From Phylloscopus collybita (Eukaryota > Chordata > Aves > Passeriformes > Phylloscopidae), in NCBI GenBank assembly GCA_027886175.1, contig JAJNNQ010000004.1, positions 15,391,501 to 15,455,500 of the forward strand: a stretch of 64,000 nt of DNA, read 5' to 3'. A model generated the notes under the pieces. That model saw only the letters and a list, made by a program, of their open reading frames with translations, made no database searches and was not told the origin of the DNA. Below are positions 25,656-38,239 of the stretch, one piece after another (position 1 is the first letter of the stretch; the number at the start of each line of letters is the position of its first letter). Made by a program: the position numbers and the translations under genes.

Positions 25656-27594
25656 AGAAACAGTTTGGAAAATTATGGTACATTTCAATGGAATGGAACA
25701 ACTATTACTGTAACATCTAGTTTTGTTCCACAGTGTATTGCATTCGAAACTCAAAACCACTGGAAGCTGAAGGGACTTGTTTGGGACATGACCTTTCAGT
25801 AAATTTTGCAGTGAGTGTGCTAAACTACATCAGGAGTTGATAACAAAACATCTCAGATCTTCTTTAAATTCAGTGAATATTTTCAGCAGGTAGAGACAGC
25901 ATTATATTGTATTTCCTTAAGACAAAATAGATAAATGGTATCAATTCCTGTAACTCTCATTAATCATGAGAAGCTGTGATCAGATCATTGGGTTTTTGAA
26001 TCATGCTTTCTGCAAGGTGTTTCCATATAATTTCAGATGACTGCAGAACACAGGTGTGCAGGAGAACTGTTTAGGGTGGGATGTAAATCATAGGATAGAT
26101 TCAAGTTTTTTATGAAGCCAGCTTAAAGGTCTAGCTTGACAAAAATTCAGGGAAGAGTTTTCCTGTGTGTTTGATGCCCATTTGCAAAGAAGGCTGTGGA
26201 CAGGCTGCTGAACAGACTGCTGACCTCTCTCCTGACTGACAGAAACTGCACTTCTGGGAGCTAATTCATGGCTGCAATACATCTGCAGCATACACTATGA
26301 AGTAACTCTTATTTTTCACACCATTTATTCTAATTTTTTCTGCCTTTGTTTCCTGAACACTCTTATTGCTGTTTCCTCATTGTCTATTGCTCCATATTAA
26401 CAAAAATTCTGCCTTGGCCAAATGAGTAAAAATAGTATTTGAAAGCTACTGTATTGATTGCAAAGTTGGGATGCAGATAAAAAACTCTCAGTGGGGCCTT
26501 CATTTTTCACCCTTTGGCTGCATTTGGACTTGGATAAGTGTCATGAGTCCTTCTGGACTGTGTCCTCAAGCTGTGATCATTTTGAAGTAGCAATGTGGTT
26601 TTGAAACAGAATTCCCAATATTTCAACCAACCATACATTGCTTTAGCACACACAGAATAAACTCATTCCACAGGAAATTTTTAGAGAGTTTAGCCTCATT
26701 TTGATTTTTCTGTCTAAACAGGGGTGTTAAGACATCTCTAAAAAATTAAGAGCTATTTCTTTCTCTCTTATGTTTATCAAAGTAGTGGCAAACAGAAGAA
26801 AGTTATGGTGCAGCCTGTATTCATAACCTAAAGATGATTAACAAAATTAGTTTGCAATAAACTCTACAAGCAGTCAAAACATGCATGAGATAGATGTGCA
26901 TGACAGAAGGCACCCATTGTCTCTCATATGGTGTGGTTTTGATACCTTTTACTCCAACAGGGATAGTTCTAGATGGTATCTACTATCTATTTAACTGGTA
27001 TCTATCAAATCTTATTCCCCTTACGGAGGCTCTGACTTTGACTTCTTAGAGAAACCAACTCAAGCTGTGATCATATAAAACTTCATTTCCTTTCCAAAGG
27101 GCAAATGAACAGGTCAACATAATGACTGTTTAGAAGCTAATCTCTTACATAACTTTTCTTGTCATAACATGATTTCGCCCTAGAAAGGATGTCTAGGATA
27201 TATTTTATCAAGTTTGAAAGTGGTTTTTTTACCTTATAGTGACAGCACATTATAAATACTCCAGGGCTTTTCAAAACTGCTGCAGAAAATAATATTCCAC
27301 TGAATGATTATTTTGGTGAAAATATCCCTTCCAGTAAGGTAAGTCCACTGGCACAACACAAATACAGATAATATAAATACAAATACAAATACAAATATAG
27401 AGGTAGGCCTGAGGTACAAAGAAACATAACAGAGGGAAACTTTCACTTTTTATCAGTATTTTGTCAACTTCTTGGAAGAACAAGACAATCTGTTATATGG
27501 TGATCTCTATTCCATTTCCAACTTATAAAATCATGGACTATCATTTTTCCTTTATAACACAGAAGCTGTACAAGAGACATAAAAATTAACTGAA
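25656..27594. other. AT-rich unique sequence between two solo LTRs
   Basis: About 1.9 kb with no recognised gene. It contains only a short (AAATAC)n microsatellite at 27375-27404. Confidence 0.5.
27375..27404. repeat. (AAATAC)5 hexanucleotide microsatellite
   Basis: Four exact AAATAC units followed by one with a final-base change. Confidence 0.9.
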
Positions 27595-27600
27595 AAGAGC

Positions 27601-27874
27601 TGTGGTTGGATAGGGACTGGCGATCGGAAGATTTCGTGATGTACGGTTAGATAGGGCCCCCCGCCTCTCCTTGCTGATAGCCAATAAGGAACAAGCAATG
27701 ACATAACCATGATGTCAGTGAAGTTATACAGGAGCTTGCAAGGTTGAAATAAACGCATTTTGCCATCCACCACATTGGTGTTAGTGTGTAATTGCCCGAG
27801 TGACCTGGTGTTGGTCACCGTGCCCAGCCTTGAACTGGGTCGCCACTGCCTGTAGGAAAATAGCACAGGCAACA
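27601..27874 (+). mobile_element. Solo LTR resembling avian alpharetrovirus/ERVK LTRs
   Basis: The 274-bp element starts TGTGGTTGG and ends GGCAACA. AAGAGC lies immediately on both sides (27595-27600 and 27875-27880), a perfect 6-bp target-site duplication as made by alpha- and betaretroviral (class II) integrases. A TATA-like TTATACA is near 27723-27729 and a canonical AATAAA at 27748-27753. The R region follows directly and contains CACCACATTGGTG (27768-27780), a motif I know from avian leukosis/sarcoma virus LTRs. The short U3 (about 150 bp) and the order of signals fit that group. No viral genes are attached, so this is a solo LTR. The lineage is by remembered resemblance; the LTR identity itself is firm. 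A short overlapping open frame here has no meaning. Confidence 0.9.
27748..27753 (+). promoter_or_regulatory. LTR poly-A signal AATAAA
   Basis: Canonical AATAAA just upstream of the R region of the 274-bp LTR, in the position avian retroviral LTRs use. It sets the element's sense strand as plus. Confidence 0.75.
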
Positions 27875-28876
27875 AAGAGCTTACAAGCAATATGTAAAAA
27901 GTTAACAAATTTCTATATCAGCAGAAATAGACCATATTTTCATCACAAAGCTATTGCAAAATATACCACTTTCAGCATCTAGGATTTTTTTTTTTTTAAT
28001 TAGGAATAAATGTTAAGAACTAGAGTCAAAAACAGAGTGACTCCTTTGGTTTTGATGGGAAATCCACTGAAATGCATTTACTTTTTACTATTTGCTATCG
28101 GTTATAAAAAGGATTCTTTCAGGGGCAATGTGGAGACAAGAAAAGTACAGTCAGGCTAGTAGGTAGCTTTTGCAGTAAATTGTTTGATGGTTTTAAATGT
28201 GAAAATATCTTCTAATTCAAATATAGCCAGTTACTCAGGTTTATCACTTTATATGTGTTCTTTTGAGGTCTTGTATATTTGTATAAATCACCCAAGGCAG
28301 CATTACTAATTATATAGAGAAAAATCAAACATTAATAACACAGTTGATGAAATCCTGATGCTCCCTTAGGAGTCTTACAGTATCCAAGGAAGTTACTAAC
28401 CATAAAGGTCGCCCATTGAGAAGCTATTTAAGTAATTACATAATTTAACAAAAGCAAAGAATTTTTTGTCTCACAATTAATGGAAAACATTAAGACCTGC
28501 AGGGTGTACAGGTCTGCTTAGCTCTCAGACCAGGCTTTCACAATATATTTGTGGTAATTAGAATATCTTATTAAAACTAACTCCCCACCAGTTCTCTCAC
28601 AGAAATTCTCCAAGCAATAGCTATAGTGTTACCAAAGCAAATTCCTAAATTATATCATTCTCTTTTGGGCAATCCCCTACAGATATTATTTGATCAGTAC
28701 CGAAGAACCCTACAACTGAAAGAGAAATGTGTTGACATTTTAAAGCTCATCAGCTTCAGAAATCAGTCATACCAGTTTCTCACTTGTTTCTCAATTTCTC
28801 AAACACCCCCTTCAGATTTTAGCATGCTTTCCCAATGTTACTTATCTCCCATGGTATATTGGGTTTTACAGATATC

Positions 28877-28895
28877 TTTTTTTTTTTTTTTTTTT
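28877..28895. repeat. Poly-T, 19 nt
   Basis: Uninterrupted T homopolymer read directly from the sequence. Confidence 0.9.
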
Positions 28896-29611
28896 AATTA
28901 CCAGATTTCCGTATTTATTTTTTTTTTCTTATATGTAGACCTTTCATTTTGGCTCATTTCACTAGTCTGTAATGGATATTTTCCTGCTGCTCCATCTGTC
29001 ATCTCCAGAGGTCGTTAATGGAACAGTCCCTGTTATTACACTTTCCAAGCCAAAATCTATTAACACAATGTAAGTGAACAGTATAAATACAACCCACATT
29101 CACAAGTATCCTGAGTTACTTGGAAAACAGAATAAACCAGCAGCACTCACCTGAGAACCATTCCATGGCCAGAGGGTACTTCCTAACCTTCGTTGAGTAG
29201 TCTTCATTCCCTATTCCTCCTAGAAGTGTAGTCTTACAAGAGAAAGGAGGCAAAAGAATTTTTAAGCTCCAAATAAATATTTTACATCCATTCCACCGTT
29301 CTGTATAGTTCTTTGTCAGACTTTTTACTATACATGTAATTGTCTTCTACTTAGCTTCACATTTTTTTCACACCACAATGTCTTTCATTCTAGTACCAAC
29401 AACTGTCAGCAGCAACACACTGATTTGTCTCCAGCTAAAAATCAATACACGCCCTATTGCTTTTCAGGCTGTCTGTCTGATTTCCTTTGCTTGTAATCTT
29501 GTCCAGTGGTCCAGAGAGAACTCATCTCACCTTCCTACTGCCCATGCCCTATCTGTCTGTGCTATGTTAGCTTCAGCAAATTCTTGCAAATTGCCCTAAT
29601 CCTTTAGAACA

Positions 29612-29678
29612 CCTTTTTTTTTTTTTCTTTTTTCTTTTTTTTTTCTTTTTTTTTTCTTTTTTTTTTCTTTTCTTCTCC
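29612..29678. repeat. Pyrimidine tract (T-rich with spaced C)
   Basis: Runs of 6-12 T separated by single C over about 67 bases. On the minus strand it reads as an A-rich purine tract that creates a spurious lysine-rich open frame. Confidence 0.9.
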
Positions 29679-31502
29679 CATAAGGAAGTGAAAAATATTT
29701 TATTTTTAGATTGCTCTGCTCAATATCTTTTTTTCCTATACAAAATTCAACCTCAGACTCAATCTGTCTGCTTTTTATTTTGAGTTGTCGCCTTGCACCA
29801 TTTTGGTACGTCACATTCATCAGTGCTTTCTTCCAGAAACTTCTGTTTGTGCTGAGTGACTTTCCACTGGGAAATTAATTTTTTTGTTGATGTTTAATTC
29901 TGAATCTTGCAGAACTAATTTTTTCAAACTGTGTTGCTTCATTACTAAGACAATAATGAAATCAGTTCTGGTGCAAGGATCTTTTTCCCTCCTGTGTTTT
30001 CCCACCCTCTCTGCACACTCCAGCTTGCTGATTCCTTTTGTTTAAGGAGCCAGCCTCGAGCTTTGTACTTGAGCTAGTGATTGAACACAATAATGGTGTT
30101 GAATATTTCTACAAGTCCATGGAGGCATTGTGGGTGTTTTGGTCAAATATTTTGGGGAAGATGTGGTCAATGCTCCTCATGCACACACACAATGTCCCTA
30201 TGCCAGCTCCAAGGATAATTGAGGAAGTAAATTCTATTCACACCCAAAACAATATAAGCTACATGTAATTTTTGTTGTTCACCAGAGTCTTCATGGTACA
30301 AATTGGAGAAGAATCTTTACAACCCAACCTGTAACTAGCTGCAGTTTGCTTTAAAGGAGTTGAATGATGAGCATCCTTTTGGTGTGTTTTTATTTTGAAG
30401 ATCAATCACTATCCAGTAAATATTACTTTTTGTCTTGGGATCATATCAATACAATTTCAGTGGATTCATTTGTTTGGCCTAAAGTTTATTCATTGTTTAT
30501 ATAATGTTTTAATACAGAGAATAGAAATTATATTCATGGGACAGGATCCTCTCTTGCCTAGACACTGTGAATAATGACAATGTACTATTACCCAAATCAT
30601 TACCATATGAAGCAATAGTTTGATTCAGACGATGAGAAGAACTGCTCTCAGTGAGCAGCCAACTTTTATTTCACTGCTAAGAGCACACACCAATTGAAGC
30701 AAACACTGGGAAATTTCATAGGATTTCATAGGATTAACTTTTTTCAATAGGTCTCATTTTCTGGAACTTGAAGTGGAATGCAAAGAGCTTGTGGCTCTCC
30801 TAACATACTTTAACATTTTCAGTTTTGTGCTTTCAAAATTAAAAAAAATAAAAAAAAAGACAAAATAAAGCATTGACTGTCACTGGCTAGGATGATATCT
30901 GGGGCTAAGGTTCCTACTAGTAAGAGCAAACTGGCTTCCTATTCTTATCATCTGGTGCAATATCTTACCATTTTCTCTAAACTCTCTCTATTGATCTTTT
31001 TCCCCACTTCTGATTCTGACTGCAGTCATGTTATTTGACAGCTCCCTGTTCACAAATTTTACATGAACAATCAGAAAAGATCAAGTAACAGTGGGGATAG
31101 GGAAAGCCAGCATTACCTGAGTACCTCTCACCTCTTGCCTTTATCAGTGATAAAACTGAAGTCATCGACTGCCCTACTTGCCCAGAGTATAACAGGATAC
31201 AGCTCACAGTGAAGTCCCTTAATGGGTCAGACCATTAGAGTGCACAACTCAGTGCATTCAGGCATGCATCTCTCATACTAATTGCATCCAATCAAATAAC
31301 AAGATCACTACAGACTCTAAATCATTTAGTCTTGTTAAAATGCCACCGCTAAGGCTCTTTGTGCCATTTTCAGGATGGAGCTGCTTCATGCTGTAATATG
31401 CTCCAGAAACAAAACAAGCAGAAGGAGGATAAATATAAAATTTCATTTTCATGTTTGCAAATAAATGTAATCTATTTTCTTAGCAGTTGTTTTATCTGTA
31501 TC

Positions 31503-31526
31503 TTTTTTTTTTTTTTTTTTTTTTTT
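31503..31526. repeat. Poly-T, 24 nt
   Basis: Uninterrupted T homopolymer lying about 30 bp left of a GT-rich tract. Confidence 0.9.
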
Positions 31527-31559
31527 GTTAAAGTGAATGGTGCTGGTCTAGTTTCTTTT

Positions 31560-31702
31560 CTGTTGTTGGTTTGTTGGGTTTTTTTTTCCTATTTTTTGTT
31601 TTGTTTTGGGGGAGTGTTTTCTTGAGGGCGGTGTTGGGGTTTTGGTTTTTGATTGTTTGTTTGCTTGCTTGCTTGATTGGTTGATTGATTGATTGATTGT
31701 TT
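31560..31702. repeat. GT-rich tract ending in (TTGA/TTGC)n
   Basis: A stretch dominated by G and T passes into tetranucleotide repeats of the form TTGN (GTTT, TTGC x3, TTGA x5) at 31651-31702. It is low-complexity DNA with no gene content. Confidence 0.85.
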
Positions 31703-32676
31703 CATCTTTCTCTTGTGGTTCCCTGGAGAGAGCTGCAGCTCTGAGTAGCTGCCAAGGGAGATGCTTACATACCTATGAAACACATAAAACATTCTCTGCA
31801 GATGTGGGACTCTGACTTACTCTCTTCCTCTAAACCCCTCCAGCTACCTCTAGGGATCACTTCACATGTCCCCAAAGCAGTTCAATTTGTTTAAATCTTT
31901 TTGAGATCAAATTAAAATGCATTCAAAACTTAGTTTTTCAGCAAGAAGTACTCCTCCAGTGAATAAATCCATCTCATCTTGCCCTCTACAGCCATGTGCC
32001 TGCACAACCTCTGAAAGACCAGGTCATGTCAGGTAGCACAAGTGCTGAGCAGTGATCTTGAGCTGAGACAAACTCCACTACCTTCTCAGTGGTCTTCCTG
32101 CATTTACTCTATGTTGCAATACAACATGAAAGAACAACACTCACGCACTGAGATGTCCACAGTAAAAAAGAGGCAGTTTTTTTACAGACCTTGACATTTA
32201 TAGAGTTCTAACAGTGACCATGGATTGGAGGATGAAAATTGTCCTCTCCAACCACACTGGTCAACCAAACAGTCCATCAATTCTCTCCTCCTCCAGAAAG
32301 GAATGCAAAACAATCATTATTTACATGAAAAGTGAGTGAGAAACTCCATTACAAAAATGCAAACATCAGAAGGCTGTAGAAACTGTAGAGGAACATAGAA
32401 GAACAGTGTGACAACTGTAGGCAAGGGTTCAAGTGCATTAGCACCGAATAAAGGGAAGCTAAAAGCAGAATGGTAAAATTTTTCTAGCACTTTTTCCTGT
32501 TTGTTCTGCTAATTCAAAGAGCTGAAGGGACACAGTTACACTTCATTTAGACAACTTGAAATTGATTAAAATGGTTATATTCTGGTTACTGCACACAAGA
32601 TTGCTTTAAAAAGTGCTATCTACATAACCTTTTTGAATAGTCACTATCAAACAATCATCAGTCATTAAAATACCCC

Positions 32677-33421
32677 TGTCTTGGTTTGGAAAGACAGGTG
32701 TCTGCCAGGGAAAGCTGGAGTTTTCCTTAGAGTAGAGAATGTAAACCCTTCACCCCAGTCAAATTATAATTTTGCAATTAAGGGCTTTCAGGCAAAGATT
32801 TGGGAATAGGAATAACAGTTCTTTACTAGGAATATTAACAATACAAATGTAGTAGAAAACAAAACCACCCAACCAAACCAGCAAACAAACAAACACCAAT
32901 TTTGGAGGACCCTGACAGAGTCCGAGCTACAACCCGACACCCTGCTGGTCAGGGTGTTGGAAGCAGTCCAAAAGTGAGTTCTCCTGGAGTGGCAGATGTA
33001 GTTCTGTTGAAGTAGAGATGATCCTGTAGAAAATGGGTCCAGTGATGGTGAGAAGGGTCCAGTTTTCCTCCGGGAATCCGGTGAAGCTAAATATTTTGTG
33101 TTCCTACGTCTCAGTTTTTATCCAGGTAGGAATGGTTGGCTCCCCCCACTGGGTGGAGCGTCTCACAATAGGATGATGGAATGTCGATGTACTGCTTTGT
33201 GGATGTACTACTGCGGGGAGGAGAACAGCTTGGGGAGTCTTAATGGCCCATTGTGAAAAGAGATAAGGAACACTGCCCCACCTGGTTTGAACAGCTGGCC
33301 CATTATCAAAAAGCACCCGCCCCCCTCCTCCCAGAGTTACAAGAGATAAAGAAGAACATCTCCACAACTGCTTTGAGCAAATGAAATAGAATACACATTT
33401 TTGGTTCCATAACCCAAGACA
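32677..33421 (-). mobile_element. Solo LTR, same family as 24920-25650, opposite orientation
   Basis: The 745-bp element starts TGTCTTGGTTTGG and ends CCCAAGACA, with TG...CA ends inside a TGTCTTGG/CCAAGACA terminal inverted repeat. The flanks are ACCCC (32672-32676) and ACCTC (33422-33426), a 5-bp duplication with one C/T difference, consistent with later mutation. On the minus strand a GGATAAAAA TATA-like site (33115-33123) lies about 300 bp from the start, and an AGTAAA poly-A variant (32822-32827) lies further on, so minus is taken as sense. It keeps about 60-70 bp in its first third that the 24920 copy has lost. No internal viral genes are attached. Confidence 0.88.
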
Positions 33422-33426
33422 ACCTC

Positions 33427-36400
33427 ACAGGTAAAAATGTGAGTCCAAACTTCTCAAAATTGCAAAGGTGGCTTACCTCCCAGGTTCTTTTATTTAGCCA
33501 AAGTGATAAAGTCACTCTGCTGATAGCAAAAGACACAACTCTAAATTTTGTAAATTTGCATTAGTTATAATGGTCTGGAAAACAATAATGTCCCTGCTAT
33601 TTGAAATGTAGTGTTTATAATATTTTTTCTTAATTACATGTTTGATTTCCAGTATTTCTGAAATATATATTAATATAAGTGTAGAAAGAGTAACTATGAT
33701 ACAATTCTGACTAAGGTCTTCCGTAAGTTGAATTCTGCTGGTACAAGGGAATATATATCTAGTTCTATGTGTAATGAGGACTTCTGTACCTGTTAACGTG
33801 TTTGTATTAAATATATTTTTGTGGGCCTATTTCAGCACATAAAAAAGAAATTTAAATGCCATAGACACAAAACGCCTCATAAAATATGAAAACATCCACC
33901 CCACCAAGTGTGTAAAGTAAAAAATCAAAGGTTAGAAACAGACATTAGTTTCAAGCCTCTCAGGCACTATCACTGGGGAGGGGCTGACTCTCTCAGCCAG
34001 AAAGAATTTTAGTTTTGTGCACAAGATGTAAATCAAGCAGTGGTCTTCAATATGACTATGTCCAAAGGGAGAGAGCACCAGGCACTGTCCTGCCCATTCA
34101 GTGCTGGTGTGAGGGCTATTTGCAGTGAATAATGTTATGTGAAGCACTGTTGTGGGGGTGGCAAGAGGAAAGTATCAGTATTCTAAGGAACAAAAATAAC
34201 CTCTGTTCAAAATAGTCACAGTAGAAAGGAAATTAATATATTTAAGAGAAGGCAAAACCATCAATATATTAGCTGCTGGGGGGCACCTGAGGGATCCTGC
34301 TGCATGTTAGACTGATTTACTGAGGGGTGAACATGATTTTTTATCCTTGTAACTGTTGCTTTTCCCCTCCACTCCTTACCTCTTTTATCACAGTCCTTTT
34401 TATTTGTTAAATTGCAAGGAAGTCCCTGTGAATTGGTAGAGTCCCCAGATTGTTCAACTAGCGCACATAATGTCCAACGTTGACAAATCACCTTAGAGTT
34501 CTCAGATTAATATGCGTAATCTGTGAAGACTCTTTCTCCTGACAAGTTTTCTGTCATGACCTTCTCACTGCAAGTGTTAGCAGCCAGATCCTGCAGCCAG
34601 AGGGAGGTGACAGCACTCCCCCCGGAACTCAGCAGCACCAACGCTGACACAATGTGCATCCGCAGCTGTCAGGGATGGCTGCGGCAGACAGCCTCCCTGG
34701 GCTGTGTGGTTGTTGTGTCTGCTCCTTGCAGAGGTTTCACATGAGCCTGCCTTGGAAATGCTGTCACAGCAAAGGTGATTTTCATGATGCACAGAGAAAA
34801 GCAACCTCCTCAAAATCCCAACAAACTCCCACTGTGATTCCACGTTATTATCCAAGATTTGTTTGACACAGACTGATCACTTGTAATAAATAAGACAATT
34901 ATGGTTCAGACTTTATCTATGGTTCTGAGATTACTTAAAAATCATCAAATAAATCATATTGCTGTCATATGCATAACATATCATATGCATCATATGCATA
35001 ACATACAGCCGGGTACCCTAAACCACAGGTAAAACAGAATTCTTGCTTTTTTTCAAATCCAGAATTTTTAAGACCAGAAGGGATCATTATACCATCTGTC
35101 TGTTTTTCATCATATTTCACCTGTTTCCCACTTAATGGAATCCATTACAGTTTTTTTTTGGTAATTAAGAGTATGCTCAGATAGTTACAAACGTTTGAGT
35201 TACCTCCTTTGAAAAAGTCATCATACCTCAGTCAACATACTGATCGTAGTCCATTGCAACAGCTTGGGTTTGCCATTTTGTAGCACATTTGCAACAAATT
35301 GAATTCAGGATTAATTTTTATGTCATTGCACCTTCCAGCCAAAAGCTCATAATTTCTCTAAATGTCCTATGTCTCACACCTGCAATCATATGGAAAAGCC
35401 TAATGAAACATTTTCTAGAAAGAAATAACTCCTCACTCTATAGAGAAGGCCTCACTTTTATTGGTAGATTATTTTACCAGATAATCAGCATAATTTAAAA
35501 ATGTGATACATTAGTCATTTGAATGTGACTGGCTCTAACTTGCAGCAATTCACTCTTGTTATGCACTTCACGGGTAGTTTTTAAAGGCTCTTTAGTTTCA
35601 GGAAGTTTGTCCCCCTAAAGCACTTGCACGCCATAATCAAGTTGTCTCTTCACTGATACGATGAAGAAGATTGATAAAGCTCTGTATGTTTCTCACCAAA
35701 AAAAACAGCTTCTCTTGCTCTGGACTGTGATTATTTGCTTTTTCTGATTTTCTACTTATTTTTAAAGCTACGGAGAAAAAATCCTCTGCATAGTATTTAT
35801 AGACAGTGATGTCATATTTCAACCTAGGGGTTTATGTGCCTTCTTTGTTTCTCCTGACTCTTTATTCCCCTGCTTATACATGTAAATATTACCTTAAAAA
35901 TTTAAGTCATAGAAGTTCACATCTGTCTCCTATGACCTTTAATCCTTCCAGAGCACTGCTTTCACGAATATCCATGATCACTCTGTATGACATAGTGGTA
36001 TGGGGTTTTTCCCCTAGACAAAAGGGGAGTCTCTTCTTGGAGTTTGCTGCAATTGTTTTGTTCTAATACCTTAAGTGTCCCTCTACTGATCTGGCTTGAT
36101 TTTATTGGTCTCTTTCTGGTGTTGCAGGTCATAAAATGTGTTGCAGTATCTTGGTGTAGACCAGTGAGTGCCAAACCAGTGGAGAAAATCCTGTTCCTTT
36201 GTTGACTGGATAGTTCACACAGTTCAGTTTGCTTTCACAGCTGCTAGAGCACACTGCTGGTTTCTGCTCAGCTTCCTGCCTGCTCAGATTCCAAGTTCTT
36301 CTTCCAGAGCTCCTTCCAAACAAGCAGTCTGCTGGAGGGTTTATCCCTCTCAGGGGCAGAGCTTTCATTTTTTCTTGTTGAATTCCTTGCTTTAAACTTC

Positions 36401-36984
36401 CCGTAATTAGATATCAGCTTCAAGCTTGACATGAGCACTGCCTTTGCTCCTCCAAATTACATGATCATAATCAGGACATATCCCAGTGCAGACTGCAGTA
36501 GCAGCCTTGACACTGGCATTAACCAAAATACCCCAAGTCCAACATCCAGCCAGGATTCCCCCCTGGTAGCGCACACACGCAGACAATAAAATTATTCCTT
36601 GGATTTGGGAGTACTATATGAAAGACAGTCAAAAGATTTGCTAAAACTGAGGAAAATAGTACCACTGCTCTCCCCTCACCCACAAATTATCCTGTCACAT
36701 TCTCACACAAATAATTATATTGGTGAGGCATGACCCTCAGCAGATTTATGCCAGTGATTCTCCAACAGTTCCCCTTATCTGTGTGGCTAAATTTCAGTTT
36801 GAACTAATATTAAGCTAATCATAACATCTTCCTAAATGACTTTCTTATTTTAACATCTACATTGAGAAAAAAACAGAGCCAACTAAGCCAACTACACCCT
36901 CGATACATTTAGAGACAAAAACTAGGAAGGAGTGGCTGAAACATGACCAGGTTTTGTTGCCATTCAGATAGAACTGATGGAACT
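33427..36984. other. Unique sequence, locally GC-richer, no gene recognised
   Basis: About 3.5 kb. A GC-richer island at about 34570-34800 and another at about 36160-36370 are open on both strands, but neither translation resembles a known protein. A short direct repeat (core CATATGCATA, three copies) lies at 34965-35006. No exon is called. Confidence 0.5.
34965..35006. repeat. Short direct repeat, core CATATGCATA, 3 copies
   Basis: TCATATGCATAACATA (34965-34980) is followed by TCATATGCAT and by CATATGCATAACATAC (34991-35006). This is a small local tandem duplication. Confidence 0.85.
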
Positions 36985-37612
36985 GATTGCTCAGGAGACA
37001 GCTCAGCAGGGGAAGACCTGGATGCTAGTGGACAACAAGCTGACCATGAGAAAGAAATGCTCCCTCTCTGTAAAGAGAGCCAGTAGCTTCCTGGGCCATG
37101 GATATCTATCTTTTCCCTATCCAGCACTTGACATGCTGACTGCGACTCTGGGATGTCTGGTGTAAGGAAGACATGAACTTGCTGGAACAAGCCACACACA
37201 GGGCCACAAAGGAGTTTAAGAGACTGGAGCATCTTTTCCATAAGCAAAGAGGACAGTTACTCTTTACCCTGCAGAAGAGAAGGCTTAAAGGAATCTTGTC
37301 CACATGTATAAATACTGGAGAGGAAGGACAAGAAGAAGGAGCCAAACTCTTCCTGGAAGAACCCACTAACAGAACAGTTAAAATACGTTAAACTACGTGT
37401 GAACCTGAGAAGATCCCTTTTGCACTGTGAAGGCAGTCAAACACTGGCACAAACTTTCTAGAGAGGTTGTGGAGTGTTTTTCTTGAAGATACTCAAAACC
37501 CAGCTGGACATGGTCTTGCACTACCTACTCTGGTTGATTCTGCTTGAGCAGAGAGATTGAACAGGAAGAATTCCAAAAGAGCCTTTAATTATAAACCATT
37601 CTGTGATTCATC
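36985..37612 (+). mobile_element. CR1 LINE 3' fragment
   Basis: Degenerate CR1 in plus orientation, covering the end of ORF2 and the 3' UTR. Landmarks are 'VDNKLTMRKKCS' in the translation near 37029-37065 (CR1 'VDNKLTMS..C'), the 'EQATHRATKEFKRLEHLF' segment at 37179-37235, and a 3' end near 37596-37612 of the ATTCTGTGATTC type. Several internal deletions and stops show that it is dead. The left boundary is approximate. Confidence 0.85.
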
Positions 37613-38095
37613 ATTCATAATTTTAACTTAAAGTTCCATCTTTTAACCTAAATAAATTATGTATTATTTGATTTATATGTATTTTCTTTTCAAAAGTGTC
37701 TGCCTACATCTTTTTAATTGACATTACCTAAAGATGGAACTTTGCTAGTTTATTCATGTTGAGAAGCTTATGGTCAGAGCTGAGGTGCACAAAGGCTTGG
37801 GGTTAAGCACTTTCAGGTTATGAGACTGGCTATGGCATTTCCAGTCTTTCACAGGTTATGACCTTTGCAAAATACTACTAACATCTTAAGCATATCTAAT
37901 CTTGCAGTTTCTTCTCCAAAATAATTTGTATTCACGTAAAATGCAAACTACACTTAGTGGGATGCCTTTATGTGTGTTTGTGTGTGTGTTGGAAAGGTTT
38001 TTTCTGATGTGGTGTAGACCCGGGATTAATTTTTAAGGAATAGAGTTGTTAATTTGCAGTTTTAATTAGATATAGGCATGACTATCATATAAAGT

Positions 38096-38239
38096 ATTGG
38101 AATGGTCTACCTGAGGAGGTGGTGGATTCACCATCTCTAGATGTGGCACTTGGTGCCATGGTTTAGTTGAGGTTAGGGTTGGGTTGGACTTGATGATCCT
38201 GGAAGTCTCTTCCAGCCTAATGATTTGGTGGTTCTGTGA
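38096..38239 (+). mobile_element. CR1 LINE extreme 3' end
   Basis: About 145 bp of CR1 3' UTR in plus orientation. 'ggaggtggtggattcacca' (38115-38133), 'ttgggttggacttgatgatc' (38180-38199) and the terminal GGTTCTGTGA are all recognisable. It is heavily 5'-truncated, like most CR1 copies, and lies about 0.5 kb downstream of another CR1 3' end. Confidence 0.88.

Larger units (their letters stand above)
27881..32671. other. AT-rich sequence with pyrimidine tracts, no gene recognised
   Basis: About 4.8 kb without a supportable gene. It holds T runs at 28877 and 31503, a long pyrimidine tract at 29612, an A-rich patch at 30838-30870 and a GT-rich/tetranucleotide tract at 31560-31702. Lysine-rich or phenylalanine-rich open frames here come from these tracts. 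Confidence 0.5.

Noticed and set aside
29596..29820. Lysine-rich minus-strand ORF resembling a nuclear-localisation tail
   Set aside because: Translation of a T-rich pyrimidine tract read backward.
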